A DNA stretch of 64,000 nucleotides, taken from JAFGGG01 sp964634205. Lineage in GTDB: Bacteria > Spirochaetota > Spirochaetia > SZUA-6 > RPPD01. The notes beneath the pieces are model-generated. The model worked only from the letters and a program-made list of their open reading frames with translations, ran no database searches and was not told where the DNA came from. Shown here one piece after another: positions 17,401-26,677 of the stretch; position 1 is the first letter of the stretch; every line of letters starts with the position of its first letter. Made by a program: the position numbers and the translations under genes. The stretch is taken from the NCBI GenBank assembly GCA_964634205.1, contig CAZWKE010000013.1, positions 13,267-77,266 on the forward strand, written 5' to 3'.

Positions 17401-19781
17401 TGCCGGGCATTTTGCGCAGAGACACCAAGGGATACCAACAATTCGCGGAAAAAAGTCATCCCATTATCCTGAGCTGTCTGCAGGGTTTCAATACAACCCT
17501 GAATCAACGTGCTGCTTGAACCATATGCCGGTCCGCTCGATGCACCCATTAGCGCAGAAACGGGGTTTTGGTTGGCAAGCTGACCACTTATATAAGTAAG
17601 AAGCGAAGACATGTACTGAGATGTAGAAAAATGGCGGAAGCGATTGGATACAACAGAAGAATCCATTCCGAGAATTTTTAGAAAGTCACCTTCCGGATCA
17701 GAAGAGTTCCCGTCGATACGTGGGATGAGGGAAGTATTTTCTGCGAGGGTTTCCCAATGGCTTTTAAGGAATGTTAAAACTTTTAAAAGCCATTCACTCA
17801 TGATGTAGTCTTTTTCTTTATCATCGTCGTCATCTATCCATTCCGTATCTGTATTGCTCTGCCGCCATTCCGACAAAGAGCTGACCGGTAGAATCCCATA
17901 AGGCATGTTTCCTGTCCGAAAGATGGGAAGCGGACCACTTGCCCGTACAAACTTGACATAATGTTCTTTTAGGTACGGAAGGTATTCCTGTATTCCCTGG
18001 AGTCCCTTATCGACCATAAGATACTTCAGAAAATATCCCCAGGTAACCGGCCAGAGTGCACCCTGTATACTCCCTGCATAATAATAGTCCTTTCTTGAGC
18101 TGTTATCGATACGTTCTAAACAAGCATGATCAATACACAGAAGATTAGCAAAATGAACACCATCTGTATCCTCATCCAACGGAACGGCATCATGGTATTC
18201 CAGGCGGTATGTCATCTCTGCGTCATCTTCCCGGCCCTCACAGATATTTTCTGAAGTATTGTTTGTTTCAAATTCAGGCTTCAGGAAGGCGAATCCTTCC
18301 GTAAAACGGTGGTTATTAATTAATTCTTCTATATAGGATTGGGCGATTGGAGTTTCTTCCGCCGCTTCTGTTTCTATTGCTGTCTTTACTCCCAGAGCAA
18401 TTACTTTGGAAAATCCAAGTTCAAGCATGTCAGAAAAAGCGTCATCCGCCATATCCGCAAAATCGACTATTACCGCCATGCCGACATCTACTGCTGCAGG
18501 AAAATCCATAATCCATTTTGAATCTTCATCAAAGAGAGTACTACGAAGATATACTTCGACTTCAGTATCACTTCTTTTTATCATGAACTCGAGCTCATTA
18601 AAAAAATCTTCTATTTTATAGAGTGCGTCTTCCTCAACAACAGAAATTATTGCTGACTCTGTCAGCACATAGCCGCATTCAACAATAAGATTTTCAATTT
18701 CCCGGGGCACACTCTTCTCTGAACTGTCGAACGCATTGGAGAGTGCATCATCTATTGGGAATGTATCCAGAAGATTTCCCAGTTCATGAGGAGAAAACGG
18801 TGCAGGCCCTACCGGAAGGGGTTGGGGAATAATGTTTCCCCACGTTTCTTTTACAAGAGTATCTCCCTGGTAAAGGCGGACAGCAAAACGGTCGGGGAGA
18901 ACCTTTGACACAGGAGCATGGCTCCATGAATCCGGTTTTAATTCAATGTCATCCAATGATTTAGGGACACTGGTTGTGAGTTTTACCAGGTCTTCTCCGA
19001 ATTCAATAACAAAATAACGGTTTTGAGTATCATCCTGCAGTACCCATAAAGCACTTTTTACAATTGTACTCACCGTATGCTTCTCTGAAAGTCCTTCCAC
19101 TTCCCAGTCCTCAGGAAACTCTCCGTGATCAAGTTGGTCTGTTTGTCCCTCTGTACAGTCAAACACTTCTGATTTTTCTTCCCATAAATTATTCTCCTTT
19201 ATGGTTTTATATATCCATGCAGCACGATATGCTCCGAATAATCCGGAAAACTCCCGCCACGTTTCTTTTTTTACTTTTTCAAGATTCTTTGAGCCTTCAT
19301 CATCTACTTCATAAGTGCAGGACAACAAATACTGCATTCGGCACCCATGAATATATTCTTCCTCGGTAAGCGAGGGTTCATGCGTTTCGATCATCACGTC
19401 ATCGGGAATGATCCGAATCCACAATTGCTTAAGTGCAGTCCGAAATTTTGCTTCCAGACGTACAGGAAAAAGCAGTATCGGTGTTTTATCACTGACCTGT
19501 TCAATTGCTGACTGCGGATCAGGTTCTTGTTCAAGGAGTTGTTTCACAATGATAAGATTTTTTGAGTTACTACGAAGGAGATTATTTTTACGGTTGATCT
19601 CCCGGACGATATCATTTCTTGTTTCCTCTAAATCCGTAACTGAAGAATTCCCGCTTCTTTTTTCCTTTGCAATCTTGGCTTCGATCCTTTTCAACCGGCC
19701 GTGGTGCTCAATTATTTCTTTATTAAGTCTTTCAATTTCTTTTGTGTACTCAATAAGTTGTGCATAGTCTGAACCAGGCAT
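14472..19781 (-). CDS. giant-operon protein E, 1769 aa, uncharacterised
   Basis: Very large cytosolic-looking protein without signal peptide or membrane segment. Residues 5-80 form a charged coiled coil. After about residue 100 comes LLFPVRLEAKFRT, then LWIRIIPDDVMIETHEP. Near 613-630 is GPLPIFRTGNMPYGILPV, and near 1670-1710 are LVIDDWDEFVP and NKPNSEPPNALLLAV. These blocks resemble conserved stretches I recall in large hypothetical proteins of unrelated bacteria that sit beside DUF6603 proteins. The ATG overlaps the previous stop by one base (TAATG) and follows AAGGAGAAG. Function unknown; its size suggests a scaffold or structural part. Confidence 0.8.
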   Translation of the reverse strand: MPGSDYAQLIEYTKEIERLNKEIIEHHGRLKRIEAKIAKEKRSGNSSVTDLEETRNDIVREINRKNNLLRSNSKNLIIVKQLLEQEPDPQSAIEQVSDKTPILLFPVRLEAKFRTALKQLWIRIIPDDVMIETHEPSLTEEEYIHGCRMQYLLSCTYEVDDEGSKNLEKVKKETWREFSGLFGAYRAAWIYKTIKENNLWEEKSEVFDCTEGQTDQLDHGEFPEDWEVEGLSEKHTVSTIVKSALWVLQDDTQNRYFVIEFGEDLVKLTTSVPKSLDDIELKPDSWSHAPVSKVLPDRFAVRLYQGDTLVKETWGNIIPQPLPVGPAPFSPHELGNLLDTFPIDDALSNAFDSSEKSVPREIENLIVECGYVLTESAIISVVEEDALYKIEDFFNELEFMIKRSDTEVEVYLRSTLFDEDSKWIMDFPAAVDVGMAVIVDFADMADDAFSDMLELGFSKVIALGVKTAIETEAAEETPIAQSYIEELINNHRFTEGFAFLKPEFETNNTSENICEGREDDAEMTYRLEYHDAVPLDEDTDGVHFANLLCIDHACLERIDNSSRKDYYYAGSIQGALWPVTWGYFLKYLMVDKGLQGIQEYLPYLKEHYVKFVRASGPLPIFRTGNMPYGILPVSSLSEWRQSNTDTEWIDDDDDKEKDYIMSEWLLKVLTFLKSHWETLAENTSLIPRIDGNSSDPEGDFLKILGMDSSVVSNRFRHFSTSQYMSSLLTYISGQLANQNPVSALMGASSGPAYGSSSTLIQGCIETLQTAQDNGMTFFRELLVSLGVSAQNARHITPFVSQLVAWGNGYPVDIPLVQDEGISPDNVLVEVDTSLEKKTYVTWLADDGVSNEDILNCSSEEKPPFSRALFFQLLRASILLENGRADEGSAKGYLKNLPATFPVKDAERYQNDVFSLSTNRLDSWINSFPLKRLWGLRSHEDTDSRKLGIGAFGWLLDLKPKQKEAIKGGYIHSPSLQHAATAAILRHKYISQPDQENAEAYAVHLSSDRVKRALWLLEGLRQGQTLGTLLGYRFEHKLGNEYKDNNGNRLELHQYIYLFRKLYPIKIPIEENTVEGEAKEATAPRNVVDGKALLEAYRENEIPFGERVEEGNELCLPGAGSHEQKAICYELEKLAELYDAASDLLLSESVYQAVGGNFERAGAPLNVLSGKATFSGTDVIRTPRGSLNSKFRALLLFTGDFKNEEIPAWPETPRGFIEPLLNRWAAKLLGSPENIKFGIKENPDADEYISVSIDDLKENNVKIGPLDLIYMLSKPVSKEATEVEERIAYYVRSTYPDYDVESKVKIKFEKEDDEDFYSIPEIQQLAVCLIDFIAQGRILHPGDVMLAEESDEAKKDQTAFTLEDIAEFKTRISESCNQLKNISMNLYGDLFTDDKLNNLWECSFDDVRKDLVELIGFNIPGSIPVSLSDDFEILYSINNPALRDELDQSTIPQAVRDIFPDDDVLSMHCTCSVVQSGIIWRIEDTEKHNVFFIFLHDGSINICTANTWMKFDQLYTQARAALKEAMKRVTIAEKQIANPGEDAIGTLSQAGKTLFGGAMVILPRFTPDNRDELTIALAHNNDLLDDELPVYPVLWLSQCAYTHPRIAAFDRMLMTDRAFSKTMELYIGQLPYQEDDRWAGLPGTEAEYPQGRLAFISAIPTGFHNDADQTYAGLVIDDWDEFVPKTKETTAIAYHYNKPNSEPPNALLLAVSPVIENEGGTWSWDTLSKIVTETIELVKVRSIDLDALKRVGMFLPALFIEQNVNGENNE

Positions 19782-22700
19782 TATGCTTCTCCTTCTTCTT
19801 CCGGCAGCATATCATCCGCATGTATCGCGATCCGCACGGGTTTCTGCATCGTTATCCAGGCAACACACGCTGCGTTGGCTGCCCATATAATATTACGCGG
19901 CTCTGTAATTTCCATAACCGGATCGCCGTTTCCATCCAACACCTGATTTCCGTCATCATCATAGACATAGCGCTCTATTCTTTTACCGGAGGCAACTAAT
20001 GTTGATAAGTCTGACAGATACTCTGCCTCACTCAGAGAATCTTCAAAATGAATCCAGTTTGCGTCTTCCCAGGTTGTTAATTGCACTTCTTCTCCTTCCG
20101 GAGGAGGAACATCAAATCCCATCGTCGCCTCGGAAACCGGTTCTTCCAGAACAAAAAACCATCCGGGGTTCCCATCCGCTTTATCGGGTTTTCCACGTGC
20201 CTCTTCCAAAGTAAGATCAAAACCGAAAAAAGTAATATCCGGATCAAGTTTGCCGCTGAATATGAAGGTGCGGGTATTTTCATCGGAAAAATCAAAAATC
20301 GGCCGTCGAACAAATATGTCCTCTCCGTTATCCTCCTCGTCATTTTCTTCTACTATCCACTTTGCTCTGGCAGCGTAGACGATTGTATTGGGAAATCTTC
20401 GCAGCAGATTTCCCCGGATCAGAAGCACGAGTTTTTCGTCTTCGAAACTGACCGCATCACAATTTCTTTGCCATACATGAATGGGAATAATATCCTTAAG
20501 CCTCTCCTTAAACCGTTTATCAATTTCATTTTCCTTTTCTTTTTCATCAAGTGTATCCCAGTCTTGGCCGAGTGCTTCAACAGCGTCTTCCGTAATCTCT
20601 TCTTTTTCCTCAGCTTTCAGCACGACACCGTTTTTATCCCAAAAATAGGAAAAATAGGTCCCGCGTAAATCTGTCGGGAATTCCGCGTCACGAAGCGATT
20701 CGGCAAAGCGGTCGTTGATGGAAAGCATATATGAAAGTAAAAACCGCGTATTTGTTTTCAAAAGGCCGATTGTATTTTCGGGGATATACTCCAGTCCCGG
20801 AATGATTTCTTCTTGCCCCAGAAACTGGTACATGGGCTGATTGATCTTCGGATATACCATCACCGGGTTAAGGGTATCCAACACTTTCCCCGGAAACTGA
20901 ATCCGCTTTCGGAGAGCCGCCAAAATGGTTTTCCCGGGATTGAGTTCTGATGATAGAGTGTTATACGCTTCGTCCAAATCTATTTTTTGGGGAAAACGAT
21001 GTTCCTCCGGATGAAACTGTAAGAACTCCTGTAGGCGCAGCGCTTTTTGATTAAACACATCCGGATCTATTCCTGTTTTTTCCCTAAAATCCTCCGGAGG
21101 ATGGGCACTATCCAGGAGTTCAACCGTCAGACTATTTTCATCTATACGATCTGCGAAATACGCACGCGCAAAAAATCTGCGGACAAGAAAAGCGGCCAAA
21201 GCGCAGATAATTGCAGGCAAAGAACGGAGGATATGATTACCCGGGAGCGTTACACCAAAAAGAGGAAGAACAACTGCAAGGACACCCAGAATAACGGCGA
21301 TCACAATCAGAATGAAGGGAATAAACCTCACTATTTTCCACAATAATCCCCTGGCCCAGCCGGGTCTGTATTGGTCTACAATATCACCCCATCGGATCGA
21401 ACCGTCAGGCAGGGGAGCTGTTCCGGCGGCTGCGATATCACCATCATTCAACCGATCTATAATGTCTTTGGGATGAACGGTGTCTCCCATCCTTTTTTTT
21501 ATCGGTCCTCCCGCTCTTGTAAGCCTGCGGAAGGATGGCTGGAAAACGGCACCGGGGACAGGGCTTTGTGCAAAAATCCGCTGAACAGTCAGTTTTTTTA
21601 CACTTGATTGGTCTCTGTGACGCATCAACACCCGTGAATAAAGAGGTGAAAAGAGACGCAGAACATCCCCCTTTGAAAGTTTTTCGATCCGGTTTTTCAT
21701 AATATTTAGGGAAAGTGCTTGCCCGAGGCCGGCTTCTGCAATCGCCCTGTTTGCGTCTTCCACTTCACCAGCCTGACGCCAGGCAGACTCCAAAAGCTGC
21801 TGCTCATTGTCCTGAACTACTTTCCCTCCGAATCCTGCAACGGCTCTCCACCGTGGATCAAGATTAAAACGATCCATCCAATGCGAAGTTGTGGGCGACA
21901 CCCGGTGTCGGCCGATATACCATTGTCCGTAAATAGGCGGTCCAACCAGAGGAATTTGCCCCCTTGTATCGGTTAAAGATTCTGCCACATGGTTGAGTAC
22001 ATGTGTAGACAGTGTTTCCTGAAATTCATCGAAGGCATTTGCGGGCCATTTTGTTGATGCGGTAGTAACCGCACGTAATGCTCCTTCAAGCTTAAGCACC
22101 GCCTGATTTTCCGGATCATTTTCCGCGACAACCAGGGGAGGTAGTCCATAGCCCGCATTTCCCACATTCATATTCCGTAATCCGACCCGCTTGTCAATCT
22201 TCCGCGGTTCAAGAAGCCGTACCAGCGATTCGAAATCACCTTTCATCCCTGTATGGAAGCGGAGGTGGTAATATACGGGAAGTTCGACATCGGTATCTTC
22301 TGTGGCCCAGGCCGGATCAAACAAATCTGCGCCATCTATGGCCTCCTGTGTATTCCCCAATCCGGCAAGCACACCGCGCTTGAACGACGGAACAATGAAC
22401 AGGTGATACAGGGTCCCCGCCTCCAACCGTCGCGGACACAGAAGACGGGAAATAACCCGTTCCGGTTCATTTGCCAGCAGCGATTCAATCGTATCACGCG
22501 CTTCATCCATTTTCTCTTTGGCAATAATTCCCCCCTCCTGAATATCGTTAATATCAAGGATGGGATCCGTCACCTGAACATGTGCCCAAGCCCAGTTTTC
22601 CACACAATCAGGAAGGCTGGAAGCTGCGGATGCGACGGTAATGGTGGGGAGCGGGCGGTCGGAACTCTTATATTTCATGCTAAATTCATCTTCGCGAAGC

Positions 22701-23098
22701 ACTACCAAGGATATCCACGTTTTCAGTCGGTCCGGATTTTCCGGATTGGCCTTAAAGGGAGTGAGCATCCATGGAAAGTCAGCAAGATCGAATTCCACAA
22801 AAGGGAAAAGGTGTGGTGGGAAATCTCCCACATCTTCTTTGGGAAACGTACGGACAATAACCCGTGCATCAAATCCCAAAACATCTCCCGGTCCATACAG
22901 TTCAACTTTGCGCTGCGAATTTCCCTGATCATCCTCCATACCGTCGCAGTGAATCATTGCAGTATTGACTCCCAGAATAAGCGGAACCGTAGCCCGCTTT
23001 GCCGTGACGGCCGTATCGCCCTCTTTAATATCAATATAATTTGCAATGCCGCGCCTAAACCATGGAATAAAGGTGTATTGTTCTATTGCATTATTCAT
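19781..23098 (-). CDS. giant-operon protein D, 1105 aa with central membrane hairpin
   Basis: Start set at the ATG at 23098 (MNNAIEQYTF) because GAGGTGG lies just before it, and because it overlaps the DUF6603 gene stop as ATGA; an in-frame ATG 15 bp upstream would place that site inside the gene. The N-terminal region has FIPWFRRGIANY, then VELYGPGDVLGFDARVIVRT and EFDLADFPWMLTP. These resemble a pattern (YGPGDV-G-D-R-V-RT, DFPWLFTP) I recall in uncharacterised proteins of similar clusters. About residues 585-650 hold two hydrophobic segments (FIPFILIVIAVILGVLAVV and SLPAIICALAAFLV), so it may anchor the complex to a membrane. Confidence 0.8.
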   Translation of the reverse strand: MNNAIEQYTFIPWFRRGIANYIDIKEGDTAVTAKRATVPLILGVNTAMIHCDGMEDDQGNSQRKVELYGPGDVLGFDARVIVRTFPKEDVGDFPPHLFPFVEFDLADFPWMLTPFKANPENPDRLKTWISLVVLREDEFSMKYKSSDRPLPTITVASAASSLPDCVENWAWAHVQVTDPILDINDIQEGGIIAKEKMDEARDTIESLLANEPERVISRLLCPRRLEAGTLYHLFIVPSFKRGVLAGLGNTQEAIDGADLFDPAWATEDTDVELPVYYHLRFHTGMKGDFESLVRLLEPRKIDKRVGLRNMNVGNAGYGLPPLVVAENDPENQAVLKLEGALRAVTTASTKWPANAFDEFQETLSTHVLNHVAESLTDTRGQIPLVGPPIYGQWYIGRHRVSPTTSHWMDRFNLDPRWRAVAGFGGKVVQDNEQQLLESAWRQAGEVEDANRAIAEAGLGQALSLNIMKNRIEKLSKGDVLRLFSPLYSRVLMRHRDQSSVKKLTVQRIFAQSPVPGAVFQPSFRRLTRAGGPIKKRMGDTVHPKDIIDRLNDGDIAAAGTAPLPDGSIRWGDIVDQYRPGWARGLLWKIVRFIPFILIVIAVILGVLAVVLPLFGVTLPGNHILRSLPAIICALAAFLVRRFFARAYFADRIDENSLTVELLDSAHPPEDFREKTGIDPDVFNQKALRLQEFLQFHPEEHRFPQKIDLDEAYNTLSSELNPGKTILAALRKRIQFPGKVLDTLNPVMVYPKINQPMYQFLGQEEIIPGLEYIPENTIGLLKTNTRFLLSYMLSINDRFAESLRDAEFPTDLRGTYFSYFWDKNGVVLKAEEKEEITEDAVEALGQDWDTLDEKEKENEIDKRFKERLKDIIPIHVWQRNCDAVSFEDEKLVLLIRGNLLRRFPNTIVYAARAKWIVEENDEEDNGEDIFVRRPIFDFSDENTRTFIFSGKLDPDITFFGFDLTLEEARGKPDKADGNPGWFFVLEEPVSEATMGFDVPPPEGEEVQLTTWEDANWIHFEDSLSEAEYLSDLSTLVASGKRIERYVYDDDGNQVLDGNGDPVMEITEPRNIIWAANAACVAWITMQKPVRIAIHADDMLPEEEGEA

Positions 23099-26000
23099 CC
23101 CGCCACCTCGCATTCAGCGACTACCTGGTACAATCGGCGTTGTTCCGGATGCTCTGATATATAATGCCGAAGTAATTGCTCTGCCTCTGTCTGAGTCAAC
23201 GAACCGTCATTCAGATTGTCGGTATCAGTAAATCGTGACAAATCTTCTGTTGATACAATCGTAAAACCTTCCTCCCGCATACTTACCTTCTGACTGTTTT
23301 CTTTCTGTCTGAATTTGAGCCTTCCGGAGCGCACAAGCGGACTGTTTGCCGCAGCGGCTTTGGAAAGAAACGCCTTTCCAAAATTCCGCGGTAGCCGTGT
23401 GTATTGTTTCGCTTTAATTCCGGCTTTTTGTTCATCAATACAGATCGTCTCGTATTCAAGTATATAGGGGAGTGGCTTGTTAAAATCCAGACTTTTCTCT
23501 TTAAGTAGAATTCCGGCATTCAGTTTTTCAAATGAAGCTTTGGTCAGTTTATCACCCTCCGACATATTCACAAATTGTCCCCGGGCGAAATATTCTTTGA
23601 CATCTTTTGTATCCAATATAATATTAGGCTCGTCTTCTTCTCCTTCCGCTATTTCTTCTTTTGGAGTAAACAATGTAAGATCGTAACGGGTACCGCCTGC
23701 TATCGGCGCATTTCCGAACTTGTCCAGGTCAAGTCCCAGCGGCAGCACCCGCTGCCTGATCTCCAAAAATCCCAAAGGATGCAAAAGGACCAGATCGGCT
23801 GTATCAGTATCATCGAGTTCCCGAAGCAAAATGCAGGACTCTTCTTCACCGGGAAGTACTCCACCCCAGTTACCGGGATCTTTCAGCGCCGTAATCAGCT
23901 GGGCGGAAGGATTGATCGCCTCAAGGGTTACCTGTCTGTCAGAACCCCACGTCTTGTCAAACCGTACTTTCACCTTGATGAACCATATCTTTAAACTGGC
24001 CTTCCCCCGTGCATTCCACGGTCGCGGACCTGATAATCCCAGGTCCAGATTAATAGAGGCAATAGTATTTGAACCAACCTTCAAAGCCAGACCGGCCCCC
24101 ATATCGATTGAAAAGGAAAACGGAGAGAAAATAAAAATCGTATCAAAACCAAGATATCCCTCGACACTGAACTTCCCCGCTTTGGCATACAGTTCCAGTA
24201 GAGCACCGAACTGCACGGAATTGGAGGTGACCGCCTGATAGGCTTCAAGAGAGATGCGTGGGTTATTGCCCGATCCAAGACTGAGTGTGAGTCGGCGGAG
24301 AATCGGGAAGCCTGCCGGTGCTTTGAAACGAGGATGAAATCCGCCGATGGAAAGGGCAAAGACCGGATTGTCACCCCAGTTTAGCCGCATCGCCGCATCA
24401 CCGGATAAGGTGAAGTTCACGATCCGTGAATCATACAGACTTGCATCGAAAGCGAATTCTTTTTTTTCAAAATCGATCACGCCCAGCATATCAAGGTGGA
24501 TTTCAACCAGCGCCTTTTCTTTTTTTGGGAGGACCGCCGCGATCTGACCGAGGATGACAATTCGCACCGGATCAGGTATTTCGATAAAAATACCGATATC
24601 GCCGGTAATTACCGGCGGGCTGTTCCAGCCGAACTTTGCCATGGGGCCGAATACATAGCGTCCCTCGGTCGGGGGAAAAACAGCACGTAAATCGCTGATA
24701 ATACGTGCTGCATTGGCAATTGGATCCTCAGGAAACAGGATAGAATTGAGTGTACCGTTCTTGATTCCCCGGCGCAGGACCTCGATAATCATTGAGCGGT
24801 GTATTCCTACCAGGCCTCCAACCGCCAGCAGTTTGAAATTGTACGGAAGAGAAATCGCGGGGCTGAAGCTTACGTTGATACAAATGAGAATCGAAAATCC
24901 TTTTGAGCCGTCCGGCATGCGGGTGGTGATGAGAGCAACGGCAAACAGTCCGATATCCTGAAACTTCAGTTGGAGCATGCCGGCATACCGTTTGTTGTCG
25001 TTGTCGAATTCAAGAAATCCGCCGCCGGTGACGGTTTCGGTGTCGACGGCAAATCCGACACCGTTCGGTGGTTTGAAGCAGGGTCTTGAAATATCCAAAA
25101 ACCCCAGGTTTCCATTGTTATTCGAAGTAAACTTGAACGGCAGTGTTATTCCAATTTTACTGACCGCGGCAATAACAGGACCGATCTCAGCACCGGCAGA
25201 GATAGCAAGCGTGAGTGACGGATTTTCATCGAACTTTATAATAAGGCAGATAGAATCCAGACTGATGGGGCCGAGTTGTTTATGAATGGGAATGGTGATT
25301 TCAAGGGCACCGCTTCCGGTAAAGTAGAAACCATTTTGTAAAGAGAAGCCGCACGTAATGTCAAAGTTTCCTTCTATCGGCTCTTCAGGTAATATTTTCT
25401 GAAGGAATCCGTCACCTTCTGATTTCCGGATGATTACTCCAAGGTTTTTTAACCTGATTTCAAAGGCGAGGTCTTTCCCCGCACCGGAGAATAACAGTTT
25501 TAATGCAGCGGTCAGACTCTCATACTCTAAACGCGAAGCGTCTGAATCGCCGAATAAAATAAATTTATCTTCAGCACCATGATGTGACAGTGCAAGTTCG
25601 AATTCACCCTCAAACGGCACTCCCGTCCCGTATATATCTTCAACAACGTCGACCGTGTCCGGAAAAACCCGTATTGCGATGCCGCTTCTTAGTCCACCGG
25701 AAAGAATAAGTGAAAGATTGTCGGTAATTTCGAAATCAAGCTCCGCCTCACCCATGATAAAAGGACAGACTGCAAACCCCTGTATTTTTTTATCCGGGCC
25801 CTCTGTTTTGGGAACAGGAGTAAGAGAAAACCCTGCCTGCGAGTACCCGGATTCATAATCCGAGAATTGAAAAAACGGTATACGCAGTTCACGGATAACA
25901 GCATAGACCTCCGGCGGGATTTCTGCCTCGCCATAGAAGAGTTTTTTTGCCTTTTCATATTCGGGAGTATAAATCCCGCAGGGAAATCCAAGCGCAACAA

Positions 26001-26616
26001 ACATATCATTCAGCTGATCCAATAAAAGATCACTTTGAAAGTCATTTCCGGGATCATCCCAGTGGAATTTGGAACGCAGCAGTTCCTTGAGGTCCGTAAA
26101 AATATCGGGGAATTTGTCCCAGTAAATCTCATAGGATGTATACGCCGAAAGCTGTTCGGTAAACGCTTCTTCCGTACTCCTGATTATGCCGAGTAGTCTG
26201 AGTCCATGAAAGAGACCGGTTACATGTTCTTCCAGATACGTACAGATCAGAAAATCCAGGATACGTTTTCCAACAGTCGCGGAAAAATCAGCAGGGAGAG
26301 AGTCGGGCAGATCATCGGGGAAATCATCAATTATATTAACTATTGCTGTAATAACCGCCTGGATTTTCTGAAACAGGGTTGCATATTCATCGATCTGGTC
26401 TTCAAAAGGCAGTGAGAAGTCTATCGCCTCAATTGCGCCTTCCAGTTCCGTTATCTTCCCACCGAGTGTACTGAAACTGACACCCGTATCCTCCGGCCAG
26501 GCATAGCCGATATCGGCAAGAAAAAGCCGGAACCCTTCCTCAGAAATATACTCTTTCAACGGTTCGATCAGTTTTATAAGCTCACAAAATAATGTCTTCA
26601 GCGCAGATTTTGCCAT
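23095..26616 (-). CDS. giant-operon protein C, DUF6603-type, 1173 aa
   Basis: Large beta-rich protein lacking a signal peptide. Residues 1-200 are helical. From about 270 to 940 there are many alternating hydrophobic/polar strands with recurrent Gly and Asp turns. The section with FDTIFIFSPFSFSIDMGAG and then LSGPRPWNARGKASL matches what I recall of the DUF6603 family (a strand-rich domain with SPFSF and L-GP-PWHA-G motifs). Function of the family is unknown; the pattern suggests a long beta-sheet or barrel-like shell. It ends in the ATGA overlap with the next gene. Confidence 0.8.
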   Translation of the reverse strand: MAKSALKTLFCELIKLIEPLKEYISEEGFRLFLADIGYAWPEDTGVSFSTLGGKITELEGAIEAIDFSLPFEDQIDEYATLFQKIQAVITAIVNIIDDFPDDLPDSLPADFSATVGKRILDFLICTYLEEHVTGLFHGLRLLGIIRSTEEAFTEQLSAYTSYEIYWDKFPDIFTDLKELLRSKFHWDDPGNDFQSDLLLDQLNDMFVALGFPCGIYTPEYEKAKKLFYGEAEIPPEVYAVIRELRIPFFQFSDYESGYSQAGFSLTPVPKTEGPDKKIQGFAVCPFIMGEAELDFEITDNLSLILSGGLRSGIAIRVFPDTVDVVEDIYGTGVPFEGEFELALSHHGAEDKFILFGDSDASRLEYESLTAALKLLFSGAGKDLAFEIRLKNLGVIIRKSEGDGFLQKILPEEPIEGNFDITCGFSLQNGFYFTGSGALEITIPIHKQLGPISLDSICLIIKFDENPSLTLAISAGAEIGPVIAAVSKIGITLPFKFTSNNNGNLGFLDISRPCFKPPNGVGFAVDTETVTGGGFLEFDNDNKRYAGMLQLKFQDIGLFAVALITTRMPDGSKGFSILICINVSFSPAISLPYNFKLLAVGGLVGIHRSMIIEVLRRGIKNGTLNSILFPEDPIANAARIISDLRAVFPPTEGRYVFGPMAKFGWNSPPVITGDIGIFIEIPDPVRIVILGQIAAVLPKKEKALVEIHLDMLGVIDFEKKEFAFDASLYDSRIVNFTLSGDAAMRLNWGDNPVFALSIGGFHPRFKAPAGFPILRRLTLSLGSGNNPRISLEAYQAVTSNSVQFGALLELYAKAGKFSVEGYLGFDTIFIFSPFSFSIDMGAGLALKVGSNTIASINLDLGLSGPRPWNARGKASLKIWFIKVKVRFDKTWGSDRQVTLEAINPSAQLITALKDPGNWGGVLPGEEESCILLRELDDTDTADLVLLHPLGFLEIRQRVLPLGLDLDKFGNAPIAGGTRYDLTLFTPKEEIAEGEEDEPNIILDTKDVKEYFARGQFVNMSEGDKLTKASFEKLNAGILLKEKSLDFNKPLPYILEYETICIDEQKAGIKAKQYTRLPRNFGKAFLSKAAAANSPLVRSGRLKFRQKENSQKVSMREEGFTIVSTEDLSRFTDTDNLNDGSLTQTEAEQLLRHYISEHPEQRRLYQVVAECEVAG

Positions 26617-26677
26617 AGTGTTCTCTCTTTTCTTTATTTATTTCCATTTCACAGTATCCGTTCTCCCTCTCGATTAT

